Below are positions 31,978-44,038 of a stretch of 64,000 bases of DNA, in pieces. A program made the position numbers and the translations under genes. The notes under the pieces are model-generated. The model had not been told where the DNA came from. It did no database searches and saw only the letters and a program-made list of their open reading frames with translations. The stretch's first letter is position 1. Every line of letters begins with the position of its first letter. Origin of the DNA: Tribonema minus (taxonomy: Eukaryota; Sar; Xanthophyceae; Tribonematales; Tribonemataceae); the NCBI GenBank assembly GCA_017506865.1, contig JAFCMP010000060.1:124001-188000 (forward strand), read 5' to 3'.

Positions 31978-33679
31978 TGACTGTGGTGTCGCATCAAGAT
32001 GGCTCGAGCCTCAACTTTCTCTGCACTCTACACTTCAAGTTGAAGTGATTGCGGGAGAGGACCCACTGCGAGTGGGTCGAGTCCTGGGTGAACGTGAACG
32101 TGCGATGGAAAGTTCTCTCTTCACACGAATGATTACGCTTGGGTGATGCACGAAGCAGCACCTTCATTAGCTCACGTAATTGATTCACCGTAAACTCGTG
32201 ATTTGCAGCGTCTGCACCGCTCATGCACCCCCCCCCCGGGGGGGGGGGCGTTAACTTAGCTTGCATGTGCTTTACCTGAAACTAAAGATATGTTATCCAC
32301 CAATGAGCTGACAAGAACCAGATTTGCCGTGTCAGACCCCGCCTAGAATGCCCCCCCGTTAACTTAGCTCGCATGCACTTTACCTGAAACTAAAGATATG
32401 TTATCAACCAATGAGCTGACAAGAATAAGGTTTGCCGTGCCAGTCGAGCCCTGCCTAGAATGCCCCCCCCCCCTTCCCCCCCCCTCCGGGGGGGGGGGGG
32501 GACGTCTCTCTTCGCGCACAGCCACGGCCTGTACAACAGCAGCACCTGCTCTTATCCACAAACACAGATTTCAGATGAATACGTGCTTGACCGCTCAAAA
32601 GGTTAACCCCCCTGAAGTCATATGTGCTGTGCAGGGGCCTAACTATAGTATACTAGGTTTGCCCCCCCCTTCCCCCCCCTCCGGGACGGGGCGGGGGGGG
32701 GGCATCGCACGCAGACATGTTCTCACAGACTGCGCCTGACGACCAGATCTGCACCTAGATGTCTGAGAGGAGACTCCTGACGGTCATGGTGCAGCAGGGA
32801 ACTTGATTTGTCTACGGGTGAAATTACTTCGGAATAAATCAGTTCACCGTTGTGTTGTTTGCTAGATATTGTAAAGCACCCATTTCATTCGTCTATGAAC
32901 ATGACATAGGAAAATGCGTGGTGAACAGCACCTGCCGATTACATCCCCCCCGCGCGCTGTACTTCAAAAACCTGACTGTCCAGCCATGTGTTGTCGCGAC
33001 TCGCTAAAGTAACTTCAAGTTCTGGGGGATAATCCCCAAAGGCAAAATGTACAAACACACAAAACAAAAAGCAGCCCCTGCTGTCGTCCACAAACATACA
33101 CGCAAAGTGCTGCGTGATTGCAGTGCAACGTTGGCCAACCAGCGCGAAGTTGGCCAACATGCCCCCGATCCGGGGACCTTCCCTCCGTCTCGCTAGCGCG
33201 CACTCTCAGACTGCGCGCCTGACACACACCGAGATGAGACGCGTGATGGTGCAGCAGGGAGCTTCACCACTTGCTTCATGGACTGCTAGAAGGACGCGGT
33301 CGCGCGTGCAGCAATACGACGCAATCCCCTGTTCTTGCGAAAGAGGGCGTTTTTTTTCGGCAATCACAAATTTTCTTGGAGACCTATGAGCAGCGCCATG
33401 GTCTCACCAAGATGGCGGCAGTGGCGCTGCATCAGCCAAGGGAAGCAGTATCATAACGCAAACTGACTATCAGCGCTGCTGCAGCTTGTAAGCTTCCCGA
33501 CCGACAGCGTGATGTAGTTCGCACTTCGTTCTCACAGGCCATGTAGGGTTCTTGTGCACATCTCTTGGACAGCGCCATGGCTACAGCACGCCGCTCAACG
33601 CCGATGATGTCACGAGGGTTTCATATCAGACCGACCTGAGAACAGCTGTCAGATCGCTCGCGCGTGCAGTAGGAAAAAA
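31978..33679. repeat. Repeat-rich region with C/G palindromes and a 108-bp tandem repeat
   Basis: Two adjacent 108-bp units (32250-32357 and 32358-32466) share gttaacttagct, cctgaaactaaagatatg and accaatgagctgacaagaa. Three C-run/G-run inverted repeats flank or follow them (32228-32248, 32464-32502, 32661-32702); each could form a hairpin. A ~60-bp segment ending in atggtgcagcaggga occurs at about 32715-32798 and again at 33195-33265. No gene is supported. The layout suggests a non-autonomous transposable element, but no target-site duplication was identified. Confidence 0.6.
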
Positions 33680-34366
33680 GTGAAAGTGGCTGGTGCCGTC
33701 ATCTTGGAGATGAGTACTAACGTAAAGGCGCACGACACCATTGTCCACAATAGCGTCAAGAGGGCCACGCAGCGCCTCCTGCGGCAATACCTCAAAAGGG
33801 GACTGGTGGACGAGGACTACACGCCATTTCTGGGGTCCGCCGGGCCGCCGGGGAGTCGCAGGATGGACATCGTGCTGCCTGCCGACGCCTTCCCGGTGAC
33901 CGGCTACGACGACCCGACACGCCACCTACCGCTCATGGTGGACGTTACCTGCTTCGAGGCACAGGTGGCGTCGCGGGCGGCGAAGACTGCAGCAGACCCC
34001 GAGCGATGCTGCCGCGACCAAGAGGCCGCCAAGACTACCCACTATTCTGGTCATTGTGATCAGAATTGCTACAAACTTGCCACTTTGGCAATAGGGTCAT
34101 TTGGCAGCATCGGGGAGCAGGGGCGGAAGCTGCTGGAGCCTGTGGCGACGGAGTATGCCAGCAGGATGTCAGTGCCCGGAGGAGCGCGCCCTAAAGCTCT
34201 CAAGGGCATCGCCCTGGCGCGCTTACGCTCGGCACTGTCGGCAGCGCTCCACATGGCGTACTCTGGCCGTGTCATGACACACATGGCAGAATCCAGGGGG
34301 GGGGGGCACATGGAGGAGGACGTAGGGGAGGACCCCGAGATGCCATTTGGCGGCGGCGGCGTTTGA
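33680..34366 (+). mobile_element. C-terminal part of a non-LTR retrotransposon-like ORF (nuclease-like domain)
   Basis: An open frame of about 228 residues (first ATG at 33710) resembles the region after the reverse transcriptase in many protist LINE-like ORFs. It has SRRMDIVLP, PLMVDVTCFEAQ, a Lys-rich KTTHYSG and the block LAIGSFGSIGEQGRKLL, then ALARLRSALSAALHMAYSGR. The D...VDVT...K pattern fits a PD-(D/E)XK (restriction-like endonuclease) fold. No reverse transcriptase is visible upstream, so the copy is 5'-truncated, as LINE insertions usually are. Downstream come two copies of actaacgtacccagga (34477-34508) and T/A-rich runs (34533-34580) that could be 3' UTR or tail sequence. A domesticated host gene is the alternative, since the frame is intact. 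Confidence 0.5.
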
Positions 34367-34945
34367 GTGGCTGTCGTTGCGACACTTTCAGACTGTCATA
34401 CGACATGTAGTTTCCTTACAGCTAGATGCCAATCATCTGGGCTTTTTCGCGCCCTGAGCGAGAATTAATAAAAAGTACTAACGTACCCAGGAACTAACGT
34501 ACCCAGGAATTGTTGAAGAAAAACTTCGAGATCACTTTTTTTTTTTAATTTTTTTGAAAAAGAAGAGGTTTGCTTACTTTTCTTAATTTGTTTACAAAAG
34601 AACTACAGTAAAGCAAGTTTAAAAACTTCACATTTTTATTTTGAGGCGAATCAGCAGCAGGCAGCATCATCAACAGCAGGCGGCAGCAGCTGCTGCAGCA
34701 GCAGCAAAGCAGCAAACCGCAAACGTTGATGAGCAAAGGCAGTTGATAACCTCTGCACACCTTAACCTTGTCTGTCGTCAATTGTATAGTATTACGGTGA
34801 TGGCTGGCAAGGGCAGACCAGCATTGATGTACATGTAAGTGCATTAGCTGCTGAAGAAGGTGGCCATGTACCCGCCTCAAGAGCATGCTGAGACCGGCAA
34901 CCTTGCATATGACACTGATAAACCTTCAACCTCTGCCTGCAGTGA
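34367..34945. other. AT-rich spacer with a 16-bp tandem repeat
   Basis: This is the most AT-rich stretch in the window. It contains actaacgtacccagga twice in tandem (34477-34508), T-rich runs at 34533-34556 and a CAG-rich patch near 34660-34715. No gene is supported. Confidence 0.5.
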
Positions 34946-37528
34946 TCAGAACAACCCAAAGAACCGCTTTCTGGAGGGGACAGGAGGTACCGGCAGGCAT
35001 GGGCCTGTGGGCTCTGGATACATCAGCTTCGTAGCCAGTGCTGGGGGGCACCCCATTCTCTTGAACATGGGGGCCAGAGGCAGCAGACGACACCCTACAA
35101 GCCCGGTTGCGCCAGCTTTTGGGCAGATAAGCACGCCATGCCCGGCCTCAACCCGCTCGTTGAAATAAGTGTCAATGCCACCACCGGCTTCGATGTTGCC
35201 ATATCCCCCAATGGCGATGCGAGTCTCGCCCGAGCCCCCCACGGTGGTGGTGTGCGTGGTAACACGATACGAGGGCGTGGTGGAGCCAGGGATGGGTTGC
35301 TCTACTCGCATGGCCATCGCTACAAGCATGTCAGGCTGGTTGACAATGTGGCTTTCTACTGCTGTGGTTTTGCTGCGGGAGAGGAAGCCAAGCCTCAGAC
35401 CGTTGAATGAGGGGTTCAATGACCCCTCTCTCAACCTAGTGACATTGGGGACTGTTGGCACTTCTTCCACGCCAACCAACATATCATCGCCTGTGCATGC
35501 GTTGACCACATGCTTGTGCTTCGCCCTGCTTTTATAGTCGGAGGTATGCATCGTGGAGTCGTCATAAGGTGCACCAGTCTGTGCACTTGGATGCCCTCCT
35601 GCGCTTCGAAGTTGATGCCGAGCACATAGTCGCTGGAGCTGAGGAATCTGACAGGTGCGCCGACCTCCTGATGCGAACACCCAGAAAACACACAAAGAAC
35701 ACACAGCAACAGTTGTACTCAGCATATGTGTGACTGACGTGGTTGGGGGTCGCAGGTGAACAGCAGAGCAGCAGAAAGGCCGACACTGGTTGATTGGTGG
35801 TGGGGGGGGGCACAACAGCTGTGCTTGCTGTGGCGGGGCAGCGCTGCGAGTTATTGGACAGAGTTGAGGCTTGTGGAGGTGACACTCCAACTCGGTCTTG
35901 ACCTTAGGAGCATGTACCTGGGGCTTTGGCCCCGTATCCATATTATGACGCTCAGGTTAGACTGGTGCTTGAGGTTTGCTGGTACGCACAGGGACAACCA
36001 AAAGGTGACTACTTGGCAGCTTGAAAGAGCAACTGCGGCACACAAACTCACAAGGGCTCCTGTGTAGCTGTCCGCATGTATAAGCGGCAATTCTACTGTG
36101 ACACTTGCAACACACTGTATCCGTTTTCATTTGAACTTGCGCACCCTGCCCGAGCATGTAGGTGGTGGTATCTGCAGATGTTTAAATGAGGCGTAACTTT
36201 TCAATTCAGCGGCTAGCGGGTAGGGTTAGCGTCAGAGAAAGCATGACCTAAGGTGGACCCGTCCTCGCACAAAGTCTCTGTGCAATGCTCTTGGCAGGCA
36301 TGTCGCCTGTGCACGGCAGCGGCAGCCATGCCTGAAGTCTTGCTTGCTACCAGTCGGGTCAGGGTCAGCGTTAAGGTTTAAGTTGGGGTACGCGGCGGAC
36401 CTCAGGGTGAGAGCTAGCACTAAGAGGTGGTTAGGTATGATGCCGAGTGACACACCTCATCAGCCGCGTCATACCAGCTCCCTTCCACCTCAACCCACGG
36501 TCCACTCTTGTGATCGCGTCTGAAGATGGTGGGGGGATTCTCTTGGCAGTGATCGCACGAGCAAGCCTTGCACCTCAACTCCAGCTTCAGCTCCTTCTCC
36601 ATTGTGCCCTCCACATGCAGAGTAGACCCCCGAATCATGTAGCGCTGTCCGGAGCGACCGGTCGCTACCTGACCCAGGTCCCCCAGGCCAGTCACCTTCA
36701 CCTCTATCTGCTGCGCTGTTGACACAGCATCGGGCGGCACCACCAGCTTGACGCCACATGACTTGGCGATGAACATGCATTCGCTGCCGCTGGGCTCCAG
36801 GCCGCTGAACAGCAGTTCTTCCTCCTGTGAGTACAGCAGTGCACATGAATGACATGCGTGTCAGAACAGCCGCTATCGATTTAGTACGCCTTCGAATTCC
36901 ACCGCGTAGACAGAGTGAAAGCATTAACGTCTGCAAGGCGGGCTGTGCGTCATGAAAAAGCTGATTACTTGCACTATGGTCACTTGATTGCAAACGCAAT
37001 GCTTCAGAAGTGGTGCATCTGACGCCTGACTGTATACGTCTAAGCGGCGTGATCTGGCACATGGTGCCATCTGCGAAACAGCGAGCATGCGCTCACCTCA
37101 CACTCTCGGCCCTCGTTGCTGTCGCTCAGCACCGGGACGGGAGTGTCCACGTCAGAATCTTCCTCGGTCCTGCCAGACCAAAACCGATCGCGAAGCTGAG
37201 CGGCAACAACAGAGATCAGTCAAGCTTCAGTCCCCTGACACCAGCACACATCAGTTGTCTTGCCTTCGTGTTGTGACCAACCGCACACAGTTGTTCGCGA
37301 TTGCTGCTCATGAGCGTGCTGGCAGTATTTGGTTGATAGCAGTGCAACGTTTAGAGGTGGCTCCCTGGGAGTTGAACTCAAAGCAATCACCAACACGAGG
37401 GTGCCAAAGGTGATGCACACCGCAATGCTTGCTCAATGCGTTTGCCGGTAATGAGGACACGATACACTGCGTTAACTTACCCAGCCTGGAGTGCTGCGAT
37501 GGTCACCGTGACTGGCCCAGGGATCCAT
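34946..37528 (-). CDS. ZU5-like domain protein, last join unresolved
   Basis: Exons 37528-37481, 37195-37097 and 36824-36456, then one starting at 35667, join in phase. They give MDPWASHGDHRSTPGW, an acidic segment (TEEDSDVDTPVPVLSD) and a beta-rich region. That region begins CGVKLVVPPDAVSTAQQIEV, which resembles ZU5 domains (GxxLxVPPGAVxxxxxIxV). It continues with a short Cys cluster (CKACSCDHC) and WVEVEGSWYDAADE|EVGAPVRFLSSSDYVLG. A second long open frame (from about 35525 down to the stop at 34946) carries a plausible C-terminus (GDDMLVGVEEVPTVPN ... RKRFFGLF). It is offset by one base from the fourth exon, so a very short intron near 35530-35585 or an indel must intervene. ZU5 domains mediate protein contacts in ankyrin-, UNC5- and PIDD-like proteins. 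Function here is unknown. Confidence 0.5.
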
Positions 37529-38252
37529 TAGCTGCTAGTCTTCACGAGGGTCTGCGACAGCACAGCCGCGCAGACATGGCAAGGGCTCTTGTGAGAGGTC
37601 TCTCGCTGCTGTTTCGCCGGAACACTTGACCGAAAAAATATGACAAGACGACGCGGAGCCCGCGCATGCAGTGGCTGCTGAAGCACAGCCGGTAAAGTTA
37701 GAAGCAGCTTAAAACCACCTGAATTGGCAACAACGCAAGAATACCGACCAGAGAAGCATCTGCTGCCGTATGAAACTCGAGACGAATCACGAACTACTGC
37801 CTGCAGCTGCAGCTGCTACTGCCGCGAGCGTCGCGGCTGCGAGCTCGGCCGCAACGTAAGGCGAAAGCCAAGCGCTCCAGCACCATGTCTGCGATCCGGG
37901 GTCAAGTGCCTGCAACAGCGATGGTAGCTAAGTTGACCCGTGTGCAAGTGACCCGTATATACAAAGCACGTAAAGCGCCGCTCTATGTTGCGTTGGATAT
38001 GTGCTTACCGGTGCTCAGGGGCAGCAGCCGAAGTCGGCCTCCGTTTCCTCGTGCCTTCTCTGCTGACTTCTGCGCTACACCCCCCGCACGGCGACGACTC
38101 AGTGTGCGTGGAATGACCAACCTCCAAGTAAACATCGGGGAAGAGAATAAAATGGTTGAAGTTCAAGCTCAGGTGTTGAAGTCCTGTGAGTTGATGTCTG
38201 TGTTTCTCGGCTTGTGCGTATCAGAGGCGGTGCAGCGCTTGTCGCATATCCA
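37529..38252. promoter_or_regulatory. Divergent spacer, ZU5-like gene and COQ7
   Basis: The two proposed ATGs lie 725 bases apart and face outward, so both promoters should be here. A possible minus-strand 5' exon at 38135-38009 (arginine-rich, MFTWRLVIPRTLSRRRAG, with a gtaagc donor) has no partner exon of matching phase, so it was not added to either gene. Confidence 0.3.
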
Positions 38253-39779
38253 ATGCGCGCTCCGACTAGAGCGTGTTGCGCAGCAGCAGGCCACCTCAGG
38301 CGTGCACAAGTCGCACCAGTCACAAAAGCTGGCGCGCTGACTAAGCCAAGCACAGTGCAATGGCATTTGTCAGCTAGAGCACACGCGCCAGCTGTCGCTG
38401 CTGCAGCAGCAGGCGTGTCAGCGGCGGCAGTTATGACGTCACTTCCGTCGAGACCGCAAGCGCAGGCGGCAGCAGCGCCAACATCGGAGCCTGCCGTGTT
38501 TGCAAGATTTGATTTTAATTGGCAGGCCCTCTTTGCCGAGCGCATCTCTTGGCTGACACAGCCCAACGTTGTAGCAGACCTGCGCTCAGATCATGCGGGC
38601 GAGACTGGAGCGGTGTACATCTATCTCGGCGCCGCATGGGCCATGGCACTGTCGCCTCAGCGATACACCCCCGGAGCTCACAGCTTCGTGACAGAGCACT
38701 GTGCAACGGAGGAGGGTCACCTGGCTCTGTTCGATCGCCTGTTGCCACGCGAACACCACAGCAAGCTGCTGTTGGCGTGGAAGGCGGCGGGTTTCGCCCT
38801 GGGTGCGCTGCCCACGCTGGTGGGGGAGGCAGCACTGTTCTGCACGGTGGAGAGCGTGGAGACCTTTGTGGAGGAGCACTACAACGGTATGTAGGTATAT
38901 GGACCATGGTGCATGTATGCCCATTTTGCTCACCTGAGCAACCTGTCGCGTGCATGTGAATGGCGCGACGCAACTGGCGCAATCGAAATTGGGTCTTGCT
39001 AAAAGCGTGCCACCGCTGCTTTTGAGAAGAACGCAATTCGATCGCCGAATATTCGCCATTGCTGCCATAAGCAATGTCAAGCGCTACAGGGAAGCGGAAA
39101 ATTACATTGCGGTTTCTGGTCGCATGCGCCATGTTTATGCGCTGTTGCCCGCCCATAACCAGCGTCGACAGTGGCGCGCTGCGCAACGCTTGGCAGTGTT
39201 ACATGAGGACGCAGCTGAGTTGTCGCCGCGCACACAGTGGTGCCTTGCATGGCAGCGCTCACGACAAGAATGCGGCACTCTTGATGGTGCTTGCATCATG
39301 ACCACTTGCGTAGGCGATGCAACACTCACGTATACTTGCGGCAGGGCCAGTTGCGCAGGCACTGCAGCACTGAGCTGCTCGCAGCCCCAACGTGCCAGCG
39401 CCCAGGCAGGCTTAATCCAATGCTGTGCGCATGGCCACAGCGCTCAGCGGCGCTCCACGCCGACACTCACGCCCACCCTCTCAACAACACCGCCTGCGCA
39501 GAGCACATCGTGCCGATGGAGCGCGAAGGCGCGTACCCGGAGCTGGTGCGGCTGCTGCGCCACTGCCGCGACGACGAGGTGCACCACAAGAACGACGCCG
39601 CTGCCAGGTGGGGGGCGCCCGCTGCGACAGCGAGCGGCAGCGGTGAGAGCGGAGACGGCGGCGACAGCGGCGGCAGCGGCGGCGGCGGCGGCAGTGCCAG
39701 GCCGTGGTATGGCCGGGCTTGGGCGGCGGTGGTGGGCAGGGGGTCCAAGGCCGCCGTCGCCGTGTGCAGGCGCGTGTAG
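38253..39779 (+). CDS. COQ7: 5-demethoxyubiquinone hydroxylase
   Basis: Exons 38253-38886 and 39502-39779 join at phase 1 (AAC G|gtatgt ... gcgcag|AG CAC) to 303 residues. The enzyme hydroxylates demethoxyubiquinone in the last steps of ubiquinone synthesis at the mitochondrial inner membrane, using a di-iron centre. All ligand motifs are visible in order: DHAGETGAVYIYLGA, TEEGHLALFDRLLP, GFALGALPTLVGEAALFCTV with VETFVEEHYN, and, after the join, RDDEVHHKND. The N-terminal ~80 residues are Arg/Ala-rich and suit a mitochondrial presequence. Translation could instead start at a downstream Met (VMTSLPSRP). A Gly/Ser-rich insert of about 30 residues separates the last ligand pair from the C-terminus KAAVAVCRRV, where the family norm is short. 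The next gene on the right, in opposite orientation, encodes a bc1 core subunit that depends on ubiquinone. Confidence 0.9.
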
Positions 39780-41078
39780 CAGCAAGCGCAGCGCTCGGCG
39801 AATTTGTGTGCGCTGGCGGCGGCGGCTGCAGCGGGGGCTGCTCTTCTGACGGCGATGGTTGGCGCAGCTGCTGTTCTCATAGCGCTGGTTGACGCTGTTC
39901 TAGAGAGATCGCAGCTGCTGGTGCATGGTTCTAGTCAACATCTCCAGCGGCCACGTAATCGCACGACTGACACCTGCCCCTCTGAGCCTGCGTCTCGCAA
40001 GGCCAATCAAACCCATAGTGTTTCATTATGAAGTTCCACCACTTTTGTTGGGAAGCACTGCTCGTGCGCCTGATGTTGTGTCCCATCAACATGCGGCCAA
40101 GATGATTCACACATCGCACGCATAGCGGGCAACTTGTGTGAGCTTTTGCAATTGCTGCGTGCTGCATCAAGGCGCTTGAAAAAGATGTTTCTTGATGAGA
40201 AAGACATCAAAGTACTTGTTGGAGAAGTAACTGCATGTGGAACTAGATCACCAGTGGGAATATGCTGGGTGTGTGCAGCAGCATTCGCATGAACATCCAA
40301 TGGTTTCCCGCTGCAGCCAGTGCCGCCGGCACGCAGTACAGAGAGCTGCTGATCACACACTGTTGCGCACACCACTTCATAGCAGAGTGCTGGTGGGCAT
40401 GCATCGCGCAGGGTAGTGCTCTACAAAAGCAAGAGTGCACAAGATTCGACGTGTCAGTGCATTTTTTTTGACACGCAGCTTGGGTACAGTTGCACCCCCT
40501 AGTGTCACACTCAGGGGGGGGGCGGCACCGCCAAGCTGCAATGCACTGATGCCGCTGAAAGGCGATGACATCGCTGCGGCATGCATGAGACTGTGGCACG
40601 CCGCGCGGTTGACATGCGCGCTGCAAAGCGCGACCAGGGCCGGTACGACACGCGCCAGCTTCCATGAAACGGGGCTTGACTCGCGCATTGCGACTCAATT
40701 GTAGCAGGGCATAGACGCGCAGCGCATCATGCAGCGGCACAAGCGCGTCACGTGACGACTGCGCACCTCTCGAGGTCACGCGGCTAGCGAGCAAGCAGCA
40801 CGTTGACCGGGTCCCAAAGCATCATGAACTGCACTGCGCATATTTGTATTGAGAAAATGCCATGGCGGGATGCCACAACCGCTGCCCGTCAGCGCCTGCC
40901 CTCCCTCCCCCCCCTTCAACCCCCATCCCCATTCGCCGCTTCAACCCCCCCAGCCGTGGCCTAAACACATACTCTGTCTGCGCACGGACACACAGGCGCT
41001 GCAGTTCTTGATGCGGCCGCCACCGCAACGGGCTTGCGCCCCCGCTGCCGCCCGCGCGCGCGCGCGCGCACTCTGCGC
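39780..41078. other. Intergenic region between convergent COQ7 and bc1 core genes
   Basis: No gene is supported over 1.3 kb. There are short C or G runs at 40505-40520 and 40905-40960 and GCGCGC sequence near 41050. Nothing else stands out. Confidence 0.4.
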
Positions 41079-44001
41079 CTAGTACCGCAACCAGTACGAG
41101 CGGCGCCTGATCCAGTTGTAGTCCGGCAGCTCGAAGATGGGGCCCACGGCGGCGAGCGCGTGGTCCTGGCAGGGGTTTTGAGGGGGGGGACGGGGGGGGA
41201 AGGGGGGGGGGGGGTATATGGGTGAGGGGAGTGGATGGGGGGCGCAGAGCGCTGCTGCGGTGCAGGGCTCACCACGCTTTTGAACTGCCGTCAAGACGCA
41301 CTTAAAGGAGGCAAAATTGGAAGGGGCTTGACACATGTGCCTGCGTTGCAGGAGCCAACCACCATGGTGTTTGGGGGGTTGGCTTGCCGCGGATGGTGAT
41401 GGGTACAGGAACGTGAATGAAGCCATCCTGCTGGTACTCGGTCGTACGGTACTGACTGCGAAAACTGATGGATGGTGCGCTACTCACAATTCGTGCGAGC
41501 AACTGACATGTGTGCATGGGGTGGCGACCTAGGTACTGCGCAACTGCCGCATTGCCACTAAGCTATTCCATGCACAGCTGAGGCTCTGCGAGGTATGCAC
41601 TAATGATGATCTGATGATCATCGGCTGTTGAGCACCCCCTTGCCGTCTGGAGTGTTTCAACAATGCACTGACAATGCATACTTCTACTTCAGTTGTATCT
41701 GTGCAGTGCACAGACAGGCACGTGTTGATGTTCTCACAAGCTCAGAGGACGCAAATCGTGCAACAGTGAGCTGCTTCGCCTTGCCACGGGCGCTGACCGC
41801 ACCGAATCCCACATTGTTGTGGCCTGCTGAAAAAAGACTTGAGGGAAATGCGATTGGCGCCCCACGTTCGGCAGCCAACCAGCCTCTGGCACCACTACAC
41901 GTGCGGCACCCAGAGAAAGTAATACCACTGCGAGGCGCTCTGGCCACATTGCGGCGGTGGAGAGCGTCGCTCAATGGTGAAAACTGTTAGCCCACATAAA
42001 TATAAAGTCTTGCGCATGCCGCTGAAAGGCAGCATCGTGCCAGCCCCGCGCAATCAACTGGCGCTTTCAAGGGCGCTGCGCCGATGCGCACACACATGCT
42101 CCGTATCCGCCCCCCCACTCCCTCCCTCCCCGCCGCCCCCCCCCCGCCCCACCCCCCGAAGACACGATGCATAGAAAACAAACACGTGAACAAACGTGCC
42201 ATGGGCTGCTGCGCGTCCCGCGCCACCGCGACGCCGCAGCACGACGCCACGCCACGCACCTGGTCGTTGACAAACTCGTTGACCGTGTCGCGCACGTCGC
42301 CCGTGGTTAGCGCGTCGAGGCGCGCAAAGAGCCCCCGCTCCCCCCCCCCTCCCCCCCCCCCGCGCGCCCGCCCAAACATACAATGTACACATAACAAACT
42401 TGCAAACCAACGTCCATGTGCGCCTGCGCCCCGCGCCGCCGCCGCGGCGCGACGCCCCGCACCTGATCGTTGACGAACTCGTTGACGGTGTTGCGCACGT
42501 CGCTCGTGGACAGCGCGTCGAGGCGCGCAAAGAGCTCCGTGGCGTGCACCCTGCGCCCGACCGACAGGACCTGGCGCGTGATGTCGTCGCACGCGCCCGC
42601 GGGCGCCGCCGTCGCGAGCATGAGCTGCGTCTTGAGCGCTGTCTTGCCGCGCGCCACCTGGAGGGTGCGGGGGGTTGGGGAGGGGCGGGCGGGGAGGGGG
42701 GGAGTCAGAGCCGTGCTGCTGGCATCTCTAGTGCTGCAGATGGTGTCTGCGAGTGCGTTGCATGCAGCAAGAGCGTCTGCGCAGCGCTGCTGGCATCTCA
42801 GCTGCAGCAGATGAGTCCAACCAGCGCTGCCGGCATCTCTCATGCTGCTGGAGAGTCAAACTAGTGCTGCTGGCATCACTAGCAGGGGGAGGCAAGGGGG
42901 CGGCGCCAGTGAGGTGCCGCGGCGAGCGTCGTGGGGTGCAGCTTGATGGAAACAGTACTCACTTGTGGCATTCTAGTGGTGATATATTGCAGGCCAGAGA
43001 GCGCGCTGGCAAACGCGCTCCACGCCGCTGCATGCCTGGTGCTGCCGCGCTGAGAACGGCGCCGCGCGCTGTGCGCAGGCCGCGGGCGCTGTTGGTGGGT
43101 CATGGCAGCTGGCGCGCGCCGCGTTCAATTGCACCGGCTCACCTGTCCGCACACTTGCCAGTGTGTCGCGCCATCGTCGTCGCCTCATCATGCGCGACCG
43201 CGGCGCGCCAATGCAGCCCCCAGCCCAAATAAACAACACTGGAGAATGTTGGAGCATATGGCTGCTACATGCTCATTGCGCTTGACGGACAACACACTTG
43301 CCAGTGCAAGACTGGACCACATCCAGCAGCACACGACTGGCATCGGTCTCATGTCGCGTTGGTCGCGTCGATGCCCACCTCTGGCGGCGTGCAGCAGCAG
43401 GCCAGTGCGCAGCAACAGCTCCCCGCGCTGCATCGCGCGGTGAACTGAACGACCTACCGGAACGAGCTCTTCAACCCATCGACGCCATCACCAACACGCA
43501 CGCAAAGCACGCACGCAAAGCCGTACGCAGCCGCCGCCTCACCTCCTCGTCCGTGACCTTGTGGCACATGCGCACGAGCGCCTCGAGCGTGAACCACATG
43601 AAGTTGTCGAGCCCGACGTCCGGCGCGGTGCCCGTCACCACCAGCAGCCCCGTGTCCCGGTACGCGATCGTCGAGACCTCCGCCTTGTACGCGGCGTTGT
43701 TCTCGGCGTTGGCCAGCGCCCAGCGCGTGCCGACGTCGGTGCCGATGCCGCTCGTCCTGTCCCACGAGCCCATGGTCGCAGCCGCGAGCTGCAGCGGCAG
43801 GGCGTACTCGGAGGTCGCCGCGGGGCCCTTGAAGGCCAGCGCAACCCTCGCCAGCGGCTTGTTGTCGAAGCTGTGGGGCGCCGGGGGGGGGGGGAGGCGG
43901 GGTAAGAGGCCTGGACGCATTGGAAGATATGTGGTAGCGGCAGGGCGCACTCTGAGGTCGCCGCAGCAGCAGCAGCTGCAGCAGTAGCAGCAGCGCCGCC
44001 C

Positions 44002-44038
<37 letters not shown>

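Noticed and set aside
38009-38135. Arginine-rich minus-strand exon with a gtaagc donor
   Set aside because: Its phase-1 donor has no acceptor of matching phase before the ZU5-like gene's second exon, and a better start (37528) exists.
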